A stretch of DNA of 37,095 bases from Thiobacillus sp. (GTDB taxonomy: Bacteria; Pseudomonadota; Gammaproteobacteria; Burkholderiales; Thiobacillaceae). Both the position numbers and the translations under genes were made by a program. Below are positions 1 to 8,907 of the stretch, in pieces (the first letter of the stretch is position 1; each line of letters opens with the position of its first letter). Location of the stretch: positions 1 to 37,095 of the forward strand of contig JANJWF010000125.1 of assembly GCA_024709685.1 (NCBI GenBank), read 5' to 3'. The notes under the pieces were generated by a model. It was given only the letters and a program-made list of their open reading frames with translations, did no database searches and was not told where the DNA came from.

Positions 1-629
1 GCGATCGCCCAGGGTTGCCCATCCGGTTTCGTGTCGCGGGCGCGCATCTCGCCGTCGATGCCGACCAGATAGCGGGTGATGCCCAGGGTGTCGAGACAGC
101 GGGCCAGCCGATCGACGCCGTAGCCTTTGGCGATGCCCGAGAGGTCCAGTGTGATGGCCGCCTGTTTGCGAACCCGGCGATGCTCGGCATCGATCTCCAG
201 CACGTCCGTGGCCGGCCGGTGAGGCTGGGCTTTCAATGCCTTGATCCGCTGCTCGTCTATCCGCCCTTCGCCAGGACCAAAACCCCAGGCGTGGACCAGT
301 TCGCCGACACCGATATCGAATGCGCCGTGCGATTGCCGGCTGACGCGCAGGGCGGCATCGAGCACTGTGCACAGTTCTGCAGGGATGCTCAGCCATTGCT
401 GCGCGGACGCGTCATTCAGGCGGTTCAGATCGGAGTTGGGTTTCCAGCTGGACATCTGCCGGTCCACTTCATTCACCGCAGCGAAGAGGCGGGCATTGAT
501 CGCCGCTTCATCGGCGCCCGGGGCGGCGAAAAATACGGCGCTGTAGCGCGTGCCCATCGTCGGGCCATGCAGGCTGTAGCGTTGCCAGGCGACGGCGGGC
601 GCATCCTGCTGATCAGTACACGTCTTCAC
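1..629 (-). CDS. apbE: FAD:protein FMN transferase (ApbE family), C-terminus beyond window edge; likely GTG start overlapping the upstream gene
   Basis: Minus-strand translation VKTCTDQQDAPAVAWQRYSLHGPTMGTRYSAVFFAAPGADEAAINARLFAAVNEVDRQMSSWKPNSDLNRLNDA...LDLSGIAKGYGVDRLARCLDTLGITRYLVGIDGEMRA; DLSGIAKGYGVD is an ApbE signature. Absent from the ORF track (no ATG, open end). Confidence 0.9.
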   Translation of the reverse strand, partial: MKTCTDQQDAPAVAWQRYSLHGPTMGTRYSAVFFAAPGADEAAINARLFAAVNEVDRQMSSWKPNSDLNRLNDASAQQWLSIPAELCTVLDAALRVSRQSHGAFDIGVGELVHAWGFGPGEGRIDEQRIKALKAQPHRPATDVLEIDAEHRRVRKQAAITLDLSGIAKGYGVDRLARCLDTLGITRYLVGIDGEMRARDTKPDGQPWAI

Positions 630-2838
630 GATAGCGCCCCTGTAGTTTGAGTGTCCGGACGTCCAGGCCGATGGGCGAGAGAATCCCCTCCATCGCCTGC
701 ATGATGCTGCCCGCCATGGCACGGCTGCCGCAGACGAGAATCTGTGCGCCGTTTTCGATCAATCGGCGCATCTGTGAGGCGTTGTCCAGAACACGATCCT
801 GGACGTAGGCGCCTTCCTTGACGCGCGAAAAGACCGCGTGCAATTGGGTCAGACGGCGATCGGCCAGGTATTCGCCCAGCTCCGGTTCATAAAGAAAATC
901 AGAAGCCGGGTCACGGCCCCCCCAGTACAGGTACATCGGGTACTTGCCGGTGTTGTTGCGGATGAAGCCGGCCAGTGGCCCGATGCCCGCGCCCGCGCCG
1001 ATAAGAATGACGGAGGACTTGCCGGACGCCGGGCGGAAATCCGGATTGGAGCGGATAAAGACCTCGATGCGTTCGCCGGGTTTGAGACCATGCAGCATCT
1101 GCGAGCACAGGCCTCCCGGCTGCTTGCGCACGCAGATTTCCAGGAAGCCGTCTTTTGCTCCGCTGGCCAGTGAATAGAATCGCGGCACGGGGCTGCCCGG
1201 CGGCACGACCCCCACCAGATCGCCCGCCTCGAAGCGAGGCAGGCCGTTGAGTCCGATCAGGCGCCGGAAGCGGGCGATACGGTTTTGCGGCACGATGGGA
1301 CCGAATCGCAGGATGCTGGTGGGCGCCTGCACCTGTGCGCCGTAGTCGATCCGTTCGATCAATTCCAGGGCCTGGGTTGGCGGAAGCGTGGGCGCGTACG
1401 CCAGCGTCAACTCGTGCCCGAGCAGCTGCCCGACGGCCTGTCCCCATTGGGCGAACGCTTGTGCCGACTGCCTGTCGACGGTACCGAGATCGAGAGACCG
1501 GTGCCACCCGCGCTCAAGCAAGGCGTCTTGCACGTCCCGGGCGAACTGGCAGAATTTCGGGAACTGACGATCGCCAAACCCCAGGACAGCGAAGCTCGGT
1601 CGATGGGTGCCGGCAAACCCGTCCAGCCGCGCGAGGAATCGATTGGCCGAGGCGGGTGCGTCGCCTTCTCCGTAGGTCGAGGTCAGGATGAACAGATGCC
1701 GTGCCTGGCGATACTCCGTTGCCAGCTGGTTTATGGACACCGTGTGTACGCGCTGTCCGGCCTGGCGCAAGGCATCGTGCAACGCCTTTGCGAAACCCCA
1801 TGTGCTGTTGCCTTCGCTGCCCACCAGAATGACCGTATCGGCCGATTGCGGTCCGCTGTTGTCTGCGATGCGCGGCATCGAGCGGCGGCGCTGCCACCAC
1901 ATCGAAACGCCGGTGACGCCCATCAGCGGTACGCTCAGCACGCTGAGCCCCAGGAACAGGCCCAGCCACCACAGACCTTCGCCGGTATGCAATTGGTAGA
2001 TCAGTTCATACGCCCTGTGAACGCCGTCATGCGCCCGCCAGGATAGAAGGGCGCCGGTCGCCTGATCGACATAGCCGTCGCCTTGGGCGGTACGCAGGGA
2101 ATAGAAGTCCTCGGGGTTGCCCGGGCTGGGATACACCAGTTCGCGCAAGTCGTTCAGGTCGGTGGCGAGCAGGGCAGGCAATGTGCCGATCGGCGCGGCG
2201 GGACCCGTCGCTGCCGCGGTGGGAAAGTCTGGTTCGTTCTGCATGCCGTCGGCGACCAGGCCGAAGGTCGCTGCCGACATATAGAGTCCCGTCACCGCGG
2301 ACACCAGCAGTCCGGCTAGCGCGAGCCGCCCCAGCTCCGCATGCCAGCGTTGGCTGAAATTCCCGCGCAGCGGGCGCGCGAGTTGCCGCCATCCGCCCAC
2401 GCGCCTCGCCAGCAATGCCATGCCCGACAGGCACAGTGCGAGCATGGCCAGGGCCGAGACGCCCGCCACGGCCTGGCCAGGCGTGCCGGCGAGGAGCGAG
2501 CGATGCAGCTTCTTAACCCAGCGCGTGAATGCGGAGGGCGCATAGGAACCGATGCCCTGGCCGCTGAGCGGATCGATCCGCTCAGCGCCGGTCCGGCCAT
2601 CCCGGCTGTAGTACACGATGACCGAGCCGGACGGTGAGCGCTGGATCTGTTCCACGCCCGGATAATGCCGCGCCACCCGGTCGGCCAGCGTGGCCACGCT
2701 GATCTGGCCGTTGTCGGGGACGCGGGTACCCAGCCGATCCATCGCTGGATCGACCGACAGGATTGCGCCAGTGAGCGCCAGCACGGCGAGCAGCAAGGCA
2801 ACGATCAGACCGGGTAGTGAGTGAATCCGGCGCAGCAT
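613..2838 (-). CDS. PepSY-associated TM protein fused to flavodoxin and FAD/NAD(P)-binding reductase domains (sulfite reductase flavoprotein-like)
   Basis: 741 aa; N-terminal PepSY_TM helices, then flavodoxin motif (TSTYGEGDAPASANRFLARL), FAD motif (PRFYSLAS), NAD(P) motif (VILIGAGAGIGPLAGFI). Confidence 0.9.
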   Translation of the reverse strand: MLRRIHSLPGLIVALLLAVLALTGAILSVDPAMDRLGTRVPDNGQISVATLADRVARHYPGVEQIQRSPSGSVIVYYSRDGRTGAERIDPLSGQGIGSYAPSAFTRWVKKLHRSLLAGTPGQAVAGVSALAMLALCLSGMALLARRVGGWRQLARPLRGNFSQRWHAELGRLALAGLLVSAVTGLYMSAATFGLVADGMQNEPDFPTAAATGPAAPIGTLPALLATDLNDLRELVYPSPGNPEDFYSLRTAQGDGYVDQATGALLSWRAHDGVHRAYELIYQLHTGEGLWWLGLFLGLSVLSVPLMGVTGVSMWWQRRRSMPRIADNSGPQSADTVILVGSEGNSTWGFAKALHDALRQAGQRVHTVSINQLATEYRQARHLFILTSTYGEGDAPASANRFLARLDGFAGTHRPSFAVLGFGDRQFPKFCQFARDVQDALLERGWHRSLDLGTVDRQSAQAFAQWGQAVGQLLGHELTLAYAPTLPPTQALELIERIDYGAQVQAPTSILRFGPIVPQNRIARFRRLIGLNGLPRFEAGDLVGVVPPGSPVPRFYSLASGAKDGFLEICVRKQPGGLCSQMLHGLKPGERIEVFIRSNPDFRPASGKSSVILIGAGAGIGPLAGFIRNNTGKYPMYLYWGGRDPASDFLYEPELGEYLADRRLTQLHAVFSRVKEGAYVQDRVLDNASQMRRLIENGAQILVCGSRAMAGSIMQAMEGILSPIGLDVRTLKLQGRYREDVY

Positions 2839-2867
2839 GATGGGGGTCTCCTATGCCTGGGTGACGA

Positions 2868-3344
2868 TCACATGTCGTAGACGAATGACTGGACATAACC
2901 GCGCCCGGCGGCCGGTTTGCCAGCACCGGCCGCAGTCAGCGGTGTGCGCACGTCCGCGGGATTGTCGCGCCCGTCTTCCACCGCGGAGTCCACGCGTATC
3001 TCGTAGCCCGCATCGATCAATGCATCAGCGAGATCGACGGTGACTTTCAGGGAGCGTCCGCTGCCGACGCTCGCGCCACTCACGCCGTCGAATTCACTCG
3101 GCTTCATGCCGCTGCCGCGTGCCCAGTCACGCAGATTCTTGTAGTACTTGGCCTTCTTGCCCGATACCCAGAGCGTTTTCTGATACTTGCCCTTGGTGTC
3201 GGTGACGTAGATTGCCAAATAGGCGCCCTCGCCACCGTAGTTTTTCAGCTGGGTGGTGAGGGTCACGGGTCTTGCCTGAGCCAGCCCGGGCAGGGTAATG
3301 GCGCCGGCCAAAAAGAGGGAAAGCGCGGTTTTATTCATGGTCAT
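2868..3344 (-). CDS. DUF2271 family periplasmic protein
   Basis: Signal peptide and LTTQLKNYGGEGAYLAIYVTDTKGKYQKTLWVSGKKAKYYKNLRDWARGS, typical of DUF2271 proteins next to PepSY/ApbE genes. Confidence 0.8.
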   Translation of the reverse strand: MTMNKTALSLFLAGAITLPGLAQARPVTLTTQLKNYGGEGAYLAIYVTDTKGKYQKTLWVSGKKAKYYKNLRDWARGSGMKPSEFDGVSGASVGSGRSLKVTVDLADALIDAGYEIRVDSAVEDGRDNPADVRTPLTAAGAGKPAAGRGYVQSFVYDM

Positions 3345-3377
3345 TCTCCAGATTGTTGCGTGATGACGGGTGGCCGC

Positions 3378-3704
3378 TTATTGGCCTCGACCCGGTTCCT
3401 GATCCAGGTAATCGGCGGCGTCGCCGTGTTTGCCAAAGTTGATTTCCAGTTTGCGGATGCGTAACGACACAGGGGCGTATTCGGCCTTGAACGCGTTTCC
3501 GTTCCTGTCCATGCCCCTGACTTCGTAGCAGCCGTCATTCACCTTGATGCGCTGCACGGTCCAGCCACGTTGCTCCAGACGCTGTCGCAATACTTCGCGC
3601 GGCTGCCAGTTCGCTACGGAGTCGGTGCAGCCGTCGTCGGCCAGCGCGGCGCCGCTGACAATCAGGCTGGCCAGCACTGCGCCTGCGAGAGGGTGAGGTT
3701 TCAT
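3378..3704 (-). CDS. PepSY domain-containing periplasmic protein
   Basis: MKPHPLAGAVLASLIVSGAALADD signal peptide; PREVLRQRLEQRGWTVQRIKVNDGCYEVRGMDRNGNAFKAEYAP PepSY-like pattern; start chosen at internal ATG 3704. Confidence 0.8.
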   Translation of the reverse strand: MKPHPLAGAVLASLIVSGAALADDGCTDSVANWQPREVLRQRLEQRGWTVQRIKVNDGCYEVRGMDRNGNAFKAEYAPVSLRIRKLEINFGKHGDAADYLDQEPGRGQ

Positions 3705-3810
3705 GGATACGGTCTCCTTGGTGAGCGTGCAAGGCAGACTGTAGAGATGCATTCTTATGCAAGCCTGAAGACCCGGCGTTTGGACCGAGGCTTCACTCGG
3801 GGGAAGGGGT

Positions 3811-3942
3811 ATGCGAGTACTGCTGATGGAGGGAACTGCCGACGCGGGCCAGGTGCTTGACAGATTGAGCTGCTCTATTCTCCAGCCCCCGGAATCCCAT
3901 AGACAGGGCCTCGGCTATGATGAATTGGGCTATCAGAAATAA
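3811..3942 (+). pseudogene. Possible truncated N-terminus of an OmpR-type response regulator
   Basis: 43-aa ORF MRVLLMEGTADAGQVLDRLSCSILQPPESHRQGLGYDELGYQK; only the first ~19 residues resemble MRVLLVEDD...G..L receiver N-termini. SD-like GGGGAAGGGGT precedes ATG. Confidence 0.4.
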
Positions 3943-3999
3943 CGGCCCAGCCTGCACCGAACAGGAGGCAGGGAGTTTTTGCCCACAGGAAATCTACCC

Positions 4000-4422
4000 A
4001 TGAAATGGATCACCCGGGAACGCCCCAAGATCGATCGCATCGCCTGCCCCTGGCTGATCGCCCGCTTCATCGATCCGGATGCCGAGTTTCTTTACGTGTC
4101 GGCAGATCAGGTGCTGACGGTGGCGGCGGAATCGGGCGCCATTCCCTACGATATCCCGGACGTCGAATACGGCCATCGCGGCGAGAAGTGCAGCTTCGAC
4201 GCATTTCTTGAAAAGCATGGCCTGAACGATCCCGCTTTGCAGGGTTTGGCTGTCATTGTTCGCGGCGCGGACACCCATCGACTTGACCTGGCGCCTCAAT
4301 GCGCAGGCCTGTTGGCCATCTCGCTAGGGCTCTCCCGGAATTACAGGGACGATCACGAAATGCTGAAGCAGGGTATGGTTATTTACGATGCGCTCTATGC
4401 CTGGTGCGAAGCGCACCCGTGA
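4000..4422 (+). CDS. Chromate resistance protein ChrB C-terminal-like domain protein
   Basis: MKWITRERPKIDRIACPWLIARFIDPDAEFLYV...YDIPDVEYGHRGEKCSFDAFLEKHGL; RIACPWLI.RFIDP is the ChrB-C signature. Confidence 0.85.
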   Translation: MKWITRERPKIDRIACPWLIARFIDPDAEFLYVSADQVLTVAAESGAIPYDIPDVEYGHRGEKCSFDAFLEKHGLNDPALQGLAVIVRGADTHRLDLAPQCAGLLAISLGLSRNYRDDHEMLKQGMVIYDALYAWCEAHP

Positions 4423-4463
4423 GATACGTGGGGCCGACCAAAACGGTAGTCGGGTGACGGCCC

Positions 4464-4697
4464 TCAAGTAGCGCGCTGCGCGGTTGCACTGATCAGGCGG
4501 CCGTTGTCAATCGCCATCCATACGGCGCGAGATGCGCCACCGCGCAAGCGAATGGCGAAATTCACGCGAGGCTCATCCAGCATCCAAGTGGCGTAATCGG
4601 GCATGAGCACGCTGGGCCCGGTTGCGAACATCGTCGAATAAAAATGGACCGCGGCGGCGAGGTCATCGACAACGAAGCTGACGTGTTGGCGGTTCAT
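4464..4697 (-). pseudogene. Truncated VOC-family protein resembling the N-terminus of ArsI/CadI
   Basis: MNRQHVSFVVDDLAAAVHFYSTMFATGPSVLMPDYATWMLDEPRVNFAIRLRGG matches CadI/ArsI N-terminus; only 77 aa against roughly 150 expected. Confidence 0.6.
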
Positions 4698-4706
4698 GAG
4701 ATGCGC

Positions 4707-5165
4707 TCACGCTGCAAGCAGGCCGAGTCGGGCATTTGCGCGATCAGGGCCGGGCAGGCAGGACCGTGGCGTCATCGTTGCCATGAGCGGCCGGCCGATC
4801 CCAAGGTCTCCGAGCAGCCGCATGACGTGTCGGCATAACTGGTTGTTCAGTTCGGCGGTGCCTTCGTTGACATCGACCGTGAGGTGCCAGTCGATCCGGC
4901 CGCCGCAGTTGTGTGCGACGACCGGGCCCGAGCAGCCAGGTGCATGAATGACCACAGCCAGGCCAGCGGGCGCGCAAGTGAAGGCTGCTGTTGAATCGAC
5001 GCCGTCAGGATCCGCGGCTTCAACCTCCATGCAACCGTCTGCCAGCAGTCTCGTCCAATCCGCCGCCAATTTCGCCGCAAGGCCATTGCCGCCAGCCAGG
5101 AACAACACATGCAATACCGAACGGCCTTCTCTGTGGCCTGTTTCCTGCGAGCCAATGTGCAGCAT
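4707..5165 (-). CDS. ArsC/LMW-phosphatase-like protein lacking the catalytic CX5R loop (pseudo-enzyme candidate)
   Basis: MLHIGSQETGHREGRSVLHVLFLAGGNGLAAKLAADWTRLL...RIDWHLTVDVNEGTAELNNQLCRHVMRLL; compare ArsC VLFLCTGNSARS...HWGIEDP. Start at ATG 5165 preferred over 5243. Confidence 0.5.
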   Translation of the reverse strand: MLHIGSQETGHREGRSVLHVLFLAGGNGLAAKLAADWTRLLADGCMEVEAADPDGVDSTAAFTCAPAGLAVVIHAPGCSGPVVAHNCGGRIDWHLTVDVNEGTAELNNQLCRHVMRLLGDLGIGRPLMATMTPRSCLPGPDRANARLGLLAA

Positions 5166-5213
5166 CCTCGTGTCCCTCGCGTGTTGTCGAGGCAGCCACC
5201 TTAGCGCGCAGCG

Positions 5214-5231
5214 GTGACAGGTTCGTGACAG
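5214..5231 (-). promoter_or_regulatory. Candidate Pho box (PhoB site), minus orientation
   Basis: Minus strand CTGTCAC-GAAC-CTGTCAC: two 7-bp repeats at 11-bp period, near E. coli Pho-box consensus. Confidence 0.65.
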
Positions 5232-5237
5232 GACACC

Positions 5238-5281
5238 CTGCAATATTCCTGCAATATTTTTTCAATATTTCTGCAATGTTC
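5238..5281 (+). promoter_or_regulatory. Four 11-bp direct repeats upstream of pstS, candidate PhoB array
   Basis: ctgcaatattc / ctgcaatattt / tttcaatattt / ctgcaatgttc at exact 11-bp spacing; followed by -10-like TAGTAT (5288-5293). Confidence 0.6.
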
Positions 5282-5343
5282 GCTGCTTAGTATCTCCGGC
5301 GTCGGCTACTTCTGGTTCGACCAACAAATCTTCGGAGGCTTCT

Positions 5344-6375
5344 ATGTCTGTTTCTAAGCGTGTGTACTTCAAACTGGTTGGCGTGGCCGCCGCCCTGGCC
5401 ATCGGCTCTGCCACCTCGTTTTCTGCACTGGCCGCCGACATCACCGGTGCGGGCGCGACCTTCCCCTATGCCGTCTATACAAAGTGGGCCGAAGCCTACC
5501 AAGTCGCAACCGGCAACAAGGTCAACTACCAGGGCATCGGCTCGTCGGGCGGCATCAAGCAGATCAAGGCCAAGACGGTCGATTTCGGCGGCACCGATGC
5601 CCCACTCAAGGAAGCCGAGCTGGACAAGGCGCATCTGGTGCAGGTGCCGACCGTGATGGGGGGCGTCGCCATCGTCATGAACGTTCCGGGTATCGAATCC
5701 GGCAAGCTCAAGCTGGACGGCGTCACTGCCGCCGACATCTTCCGCGGCGCCATCACCAAGTGGAACGACCCTGCCGTTGCGAAACTGAACCCCGGCCTTG
5801 CGCTGCCGGACTTGGCTATCACCGTCGCGAGTCGTTCGGACGGCTCCGGGACCACCCAGGTTTTCACGAGCTATCTGGCCAAGCAGTCGATGGCGTTCAA
5901 GCGCGACGTCGGCGCGGACAAAACGGTGAACTGGCCTGCCAACGCCGTCGGTGGCAAGGGCAACCCGGGTGTCGCCGCCAACGTGCAGAAGATCAAGGGT
6001 GCGATCGGCTATGTGGATATTGCCGATGCGATGAAGAACAACATGAACTTCATTGCGCTGAAGAACCGTGCCGGCAACTACATCGTGCCGAACCAGGATG
6101 CCGTGGCCGATGCGGCTGCTGGCGCCAACTTCAAGGTTCGCGGCATGGCGCCCGACCTGCTGGACCAGGCGCACAAGAACGCCTGGCCCATCACGACCGC
6201 AACCTATGCGCTGGCGTATGAAAAAGGCGACGATGCCGCCAGGCAGAAGGGCGTGGTGGACTTCTTCACCTGGTCGCTGAACAACGGCCAGAAAATGGCT
6301 GAAGAACTGGGCTTTGTGGCGCTTCCGGCCAACGTCGTGAAAATGGTCGAAGCGGAAATGAAAAACATCAACTGA
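5344..6375 (+). CDS. pstS: Phosphate ABC transporter substrate-binding protein PstS
   Basis: ITGAGATFPYAVYTKWAEAYQVATGNKVNYQGIGSSGGIKQIKAKTVDFGGTDAPL...SRSDGSGTTQVFTSYLAK: classic PstS. Confidence 0.97.
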   Translation: MSVSKRVYFKLVGVAAALAIGSATSFSALAADITGAGATFPYAVYTKWAEAYQVATGNKVNYQGIGSSGGIKQIKAKTVDFGGTDAPLKEAELDKAHLVQVPTVMGGVAIVMNVPGIESGKLKLDGVTAADIFRGAITKWNDPAVAKLNPGLALPDLAITVASRSDGSGTTQVFTSYLAKQSMAFKRDVGADKTVNWPANAVGGKGNPGVAANVQKIKGAIGYVDIADAMKNNMNFIALKNRAGNYIVPNQDAVADAAAGANFKVRGMAPDLLDQAHKNAWPITTATYALAYEKGDDAARQKGVVDFFTWSLNNGQKMAEELGFVALPANVVKMVEAEMKNIN

Positions 6376-6413
6376 CTTTTGCGGCGGAACAGCTAAAGTT
6401 CAAGTATTGAGCA

Positions 6414-6445
6414 GAAGCCCCCCAGGAATGGCTGGGGGCTTCTTT
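6414..6445 (+). terminator. Rho-independent terminator downstream of pstS
   Basis: aagccccccaggaatggctgggggcttcttt: GC-rich hairpin followed by T-rich tract. Confidence 0.8.
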
Positions 6446-6544
6446 ACGCGGTTAGCCTATGTGCGAATCGTCCATAGGCCCATAGGCGTCCCCTTTTTAT
6501 GAGCTCAACGAGCACGCGCTTGCCCGGGCGACCAAAGGGACACC

Positions 6545-6934
6545 ATGAAGCGACTCATCCTTGCCCTCACGACTTTGACCTTCAGTGTCGCCGTGTCTGC
6601 TGACTGGATGAAGATGGGTGAAACTGAAAATTACGAGGTTTTTATCGACCCGAATACGATTTCTGCCGAGGGCTATCTAAGGAAATCCTGGCAGATTCGA
6701 AACCTGAAAATGCAGAGCCGGGCTGGCGAATCGGATCAGTACCGGATGGAACATGACTGCAAGGAGAAAAAAAGCCGGACACTTTACTGGAGCGTCCACT
6801 CAAGATATTTTGCCGGGGGAGAGTTGATGAAACTGGCGCTGGAAACAAGTTATTGGCACCCCGTCCTGCCGCACACGATTGATTGGGACATACAGAAAAT
6901 CGTCTGCTCAGGGCAGTTCAGCACGAGACGCTGA
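6545..6934 (+). CDS. Surface-adhesin protein E-like secreted protein
   Basis: Signal peptide MKRLILALTTLTFSVAVSA, then DWMKMGETENYEVFIDPNTIS...KSWQIRNLKM...HDCKEKKSRTLYWSVHSRYFAGGE; family pattern by reading. Confidence 0.6.
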   Translation: MKRLILALTTLTFSVAVSADWMKMGETENYEVFIDPNTISAEGYLRKSWQIRNLKMQSRAGESDQYRMEHDCKEKKSRTLYWSVHSRYFAGGELMKLALETSYWHPVLPHTIDWDIQKIVCSGQFSTRR

Positions 6935-7212
6935 GAAGCCTCTGAACGGAACGTCGGCAGGAAATCCTCGCCGCCGGTTCTGACACTTTTCCACTGGCGC
7001 CATGCGTCGCCCTGACGCCCCCTCCCGCCAAGCCCCCTTTCGCGACGCCTATCGCCAGCGCCGCTGCCTGGTTCCAGCTGACGCCTTCTAAGCGTCTAGA
7101 CTCTGATCAGGTGCCAGTTCTGCATCCTGGTTGTCGCAAGTGCGCACTATGTGGATCGACCGGCTTGTGCAGTTGCGCAGGTTTGGAGCAATCGTTCGTC
7201 ACTGGAGGTGGC

Positions 7213-8907
7213 ATGCAAGCAAGCGAATTGGCGGGAAAGCCCGCCCCGCTGACCATGTTGGTCAATGTGCCCAGGCTCGTCACGGCCTACTACAGCAACG
7301 TCCCCGACCCTGCGGTGCCGGGGCAGCGAGTCGCGTTCGGCACCTCGGGGCACCGTGGGTCCGCGTTCGACAACAGCTTCAACGAATGGCACGTCCTTGC
7401 CATCAGTCAGGCCATCTGCCACTACCGCACGCAGCAGGGTGTCGATGGCCCGTTGTTTCTGGGCATCGACACGCACGCGCTTTCGGAGCCGGCGTTTGCC
7501 AGCGCGCTCGAAGTGCTGGCGGCCAACGGTGTCGACGTCATGATCGCGGACAAGGGCGAATACACGCCCACCCCGGTGATTTCCCACGCGATACTGACCT
7601 ACAATCGCGGCCGCACGAGCGGGCTGGCGGACGGCATCGTCATCACGCCGTCGCACAATCCGCCCGACAGCGGAGGGTTCAAGTACAACCCGCCCAACGG
7701 CGGGCCGGCGGACAAGGATGTCACCGGCTGGATCGAGGCCCGTGCCAATGCGCTGCTGGAAGGCAACCTCAAGGGCGTGAAGCGGGTTCCTTTCGAGCAG
7801 GCACTACGCGCCGCGAGCACGCACCGGCATGATTTTCTCAATGCCTACGTCAGCGATCTCGGCAGTGTGCTCGACATGGATGCGATTCGCGGCGCGAGCC
7901 TCAGCATGGGGGTGGACCCGCTGGGTGGCGCCGGCGTTCACTACTGGGGCCCGATCGCCGAGCGCTATGGTCTGGATCTCACGGTCGTCAATGAAGCCGT
8001 CGACCCGACCTTTCGCTTCATGACGGTCGATTGGGACGGCCGGATTCGCATGGACCCGTCCTCGCCCTACGCCATGCAGAGCCTGATCGGTCTCAAGGAT
8101 CGCTTCGACATCGCCTTCGCCTGCGACACCGACCACGACCGGCACGGAATCGTCACCAGGAACGCGGGTTTGCTGCCGCCCAACCACTACCTTGCGGTCG
8201 CGATTTTCTACCTGTTCCAGCATCGACCGGGGTGGAGCCAGCAGGCGGCGGTGGGCAAGACGCTCGTCAGCAGCCAAATGATCGATCGCGTCACCGCGAA
8301 GCTCGGCCGCACGCTGTACGAGGTGCCGGTCGGCTTCAAATGGTTCGTGGCGGGCCTGCTCGACGGCTCGCTCGGTTTCGGCGGGGAAGAGAGCGCGGGT
8401 GCCTCGTTTGTCCGCCGGGACGGCAGCGTCTGGACGACCGACAAGGACGGCATCGTCCCGGCTTTGCTGTCGGCGGAGATTGCCGCACGCATGGGCCGCG
8501 ATCCCGGCGAAATCTACCATGAGCTGACGCGCGAGTTCGGCGAGCCGGTTTACGACCGTGTCGAGGCGCCGGCGACCGCCGAGCAGAAACAAAGGCTGGC
8601 GCAGCTCTCACCGGAACAGGTGCTGTCTGCAGAACTGGCTGGCGAGAAAATCCAGCGCATTCTCACCCGGGCGCCGGGCAACGACGCACCCATAGGCGGC
8701 CTGAAGGTCGTGGCGGAGAGCGGCTGGTTCGCAGCGCGTCCGTCGGGTACCGAAGACATCTACAAGATCTATGCCGAGAGCTTTCGTGGCGAGGATCATC
8801 TGCGCCGTGTCCTGGCGGAAGCCCAGACCATCGTCGGCGCTGCGCTGGCGGCGCCCACGCCGCCGGCACAGATTGTGTCGGGGAAAGAATTGAAGGAAGT
8901 GCCATGA
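7213..8907 (+). CDS. pgm: Phosphoglucomutase (alpha-D-glucose phosphate-specific)
   Basis: [33 protein letters not shown]...[36 protein letters not shown]; start at ATG 7213. Confidence 0.95.
   Translation: MQASELAGKPAPLTMLVNVPRLVTAYYSNVPDPAVPGQRVAFGTSGHRGSAFDNSFNEWHVLAISQAICHYRTQQGVDGPLFLGIDTHALSEPAFASALEVLAANGVDVMIADKGEYTPTPVISHAILTYNRGRTSGLADGIVITPSHNPPDSGGFKYNPPNGGPADKDVTGWIEARANALLEGNLKGVKRVPFEQALRAASTHRHDFLNAYVSDLGSVLDMDAIRGASLSMGVDPLGGAGVHYWGPIAERYGLDLTVVNEAVDPTFRFMTVDWDGRIRMDPSSPYAMQSLIGLKDRFDIAFACDTDHDRHGIVTRNAGLLPPNHYLAVAIFYLFQHRPGWSQQAAVGKTLVSSQMIDRVTAKLGRTLYEVPVGFKWFVAGLLDGSLGFGGEESAGASFVRRDGSVWTTDKDGIVPALLSAEIAARMGRDPGEIYHELTREFGEPVYDRVEAPATAEQKQRLAQLSPEQVLSAELAGEKIQRILTRAPGNDAPIGGLKVVAESGWFAARPSGTEDIYKIYAESFRGEDHLRRVLAEAQTIVGAALAAPTPPAQIVSGKELKEVP

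Noticed and set aside
15-650. 211-aa plus-strand ORF
   Set aside because: Antisense shadow of the apbE gene; no recognisable domain.
5287-6174. 295-aa minus-strand ORF
   Set aside because: Antisense to pstS, composition typical of a GC-rich shadow frame.
6455-6478. CCTATG...CATAGG inverted repeat after the pstS terminator
   Set aside because: Short arms with a long loop, no adjacent T-tract or known motif.
7804-8592. 262-aa minus-strand ORF
   Set aside because: Antisense to pgm; no family features.
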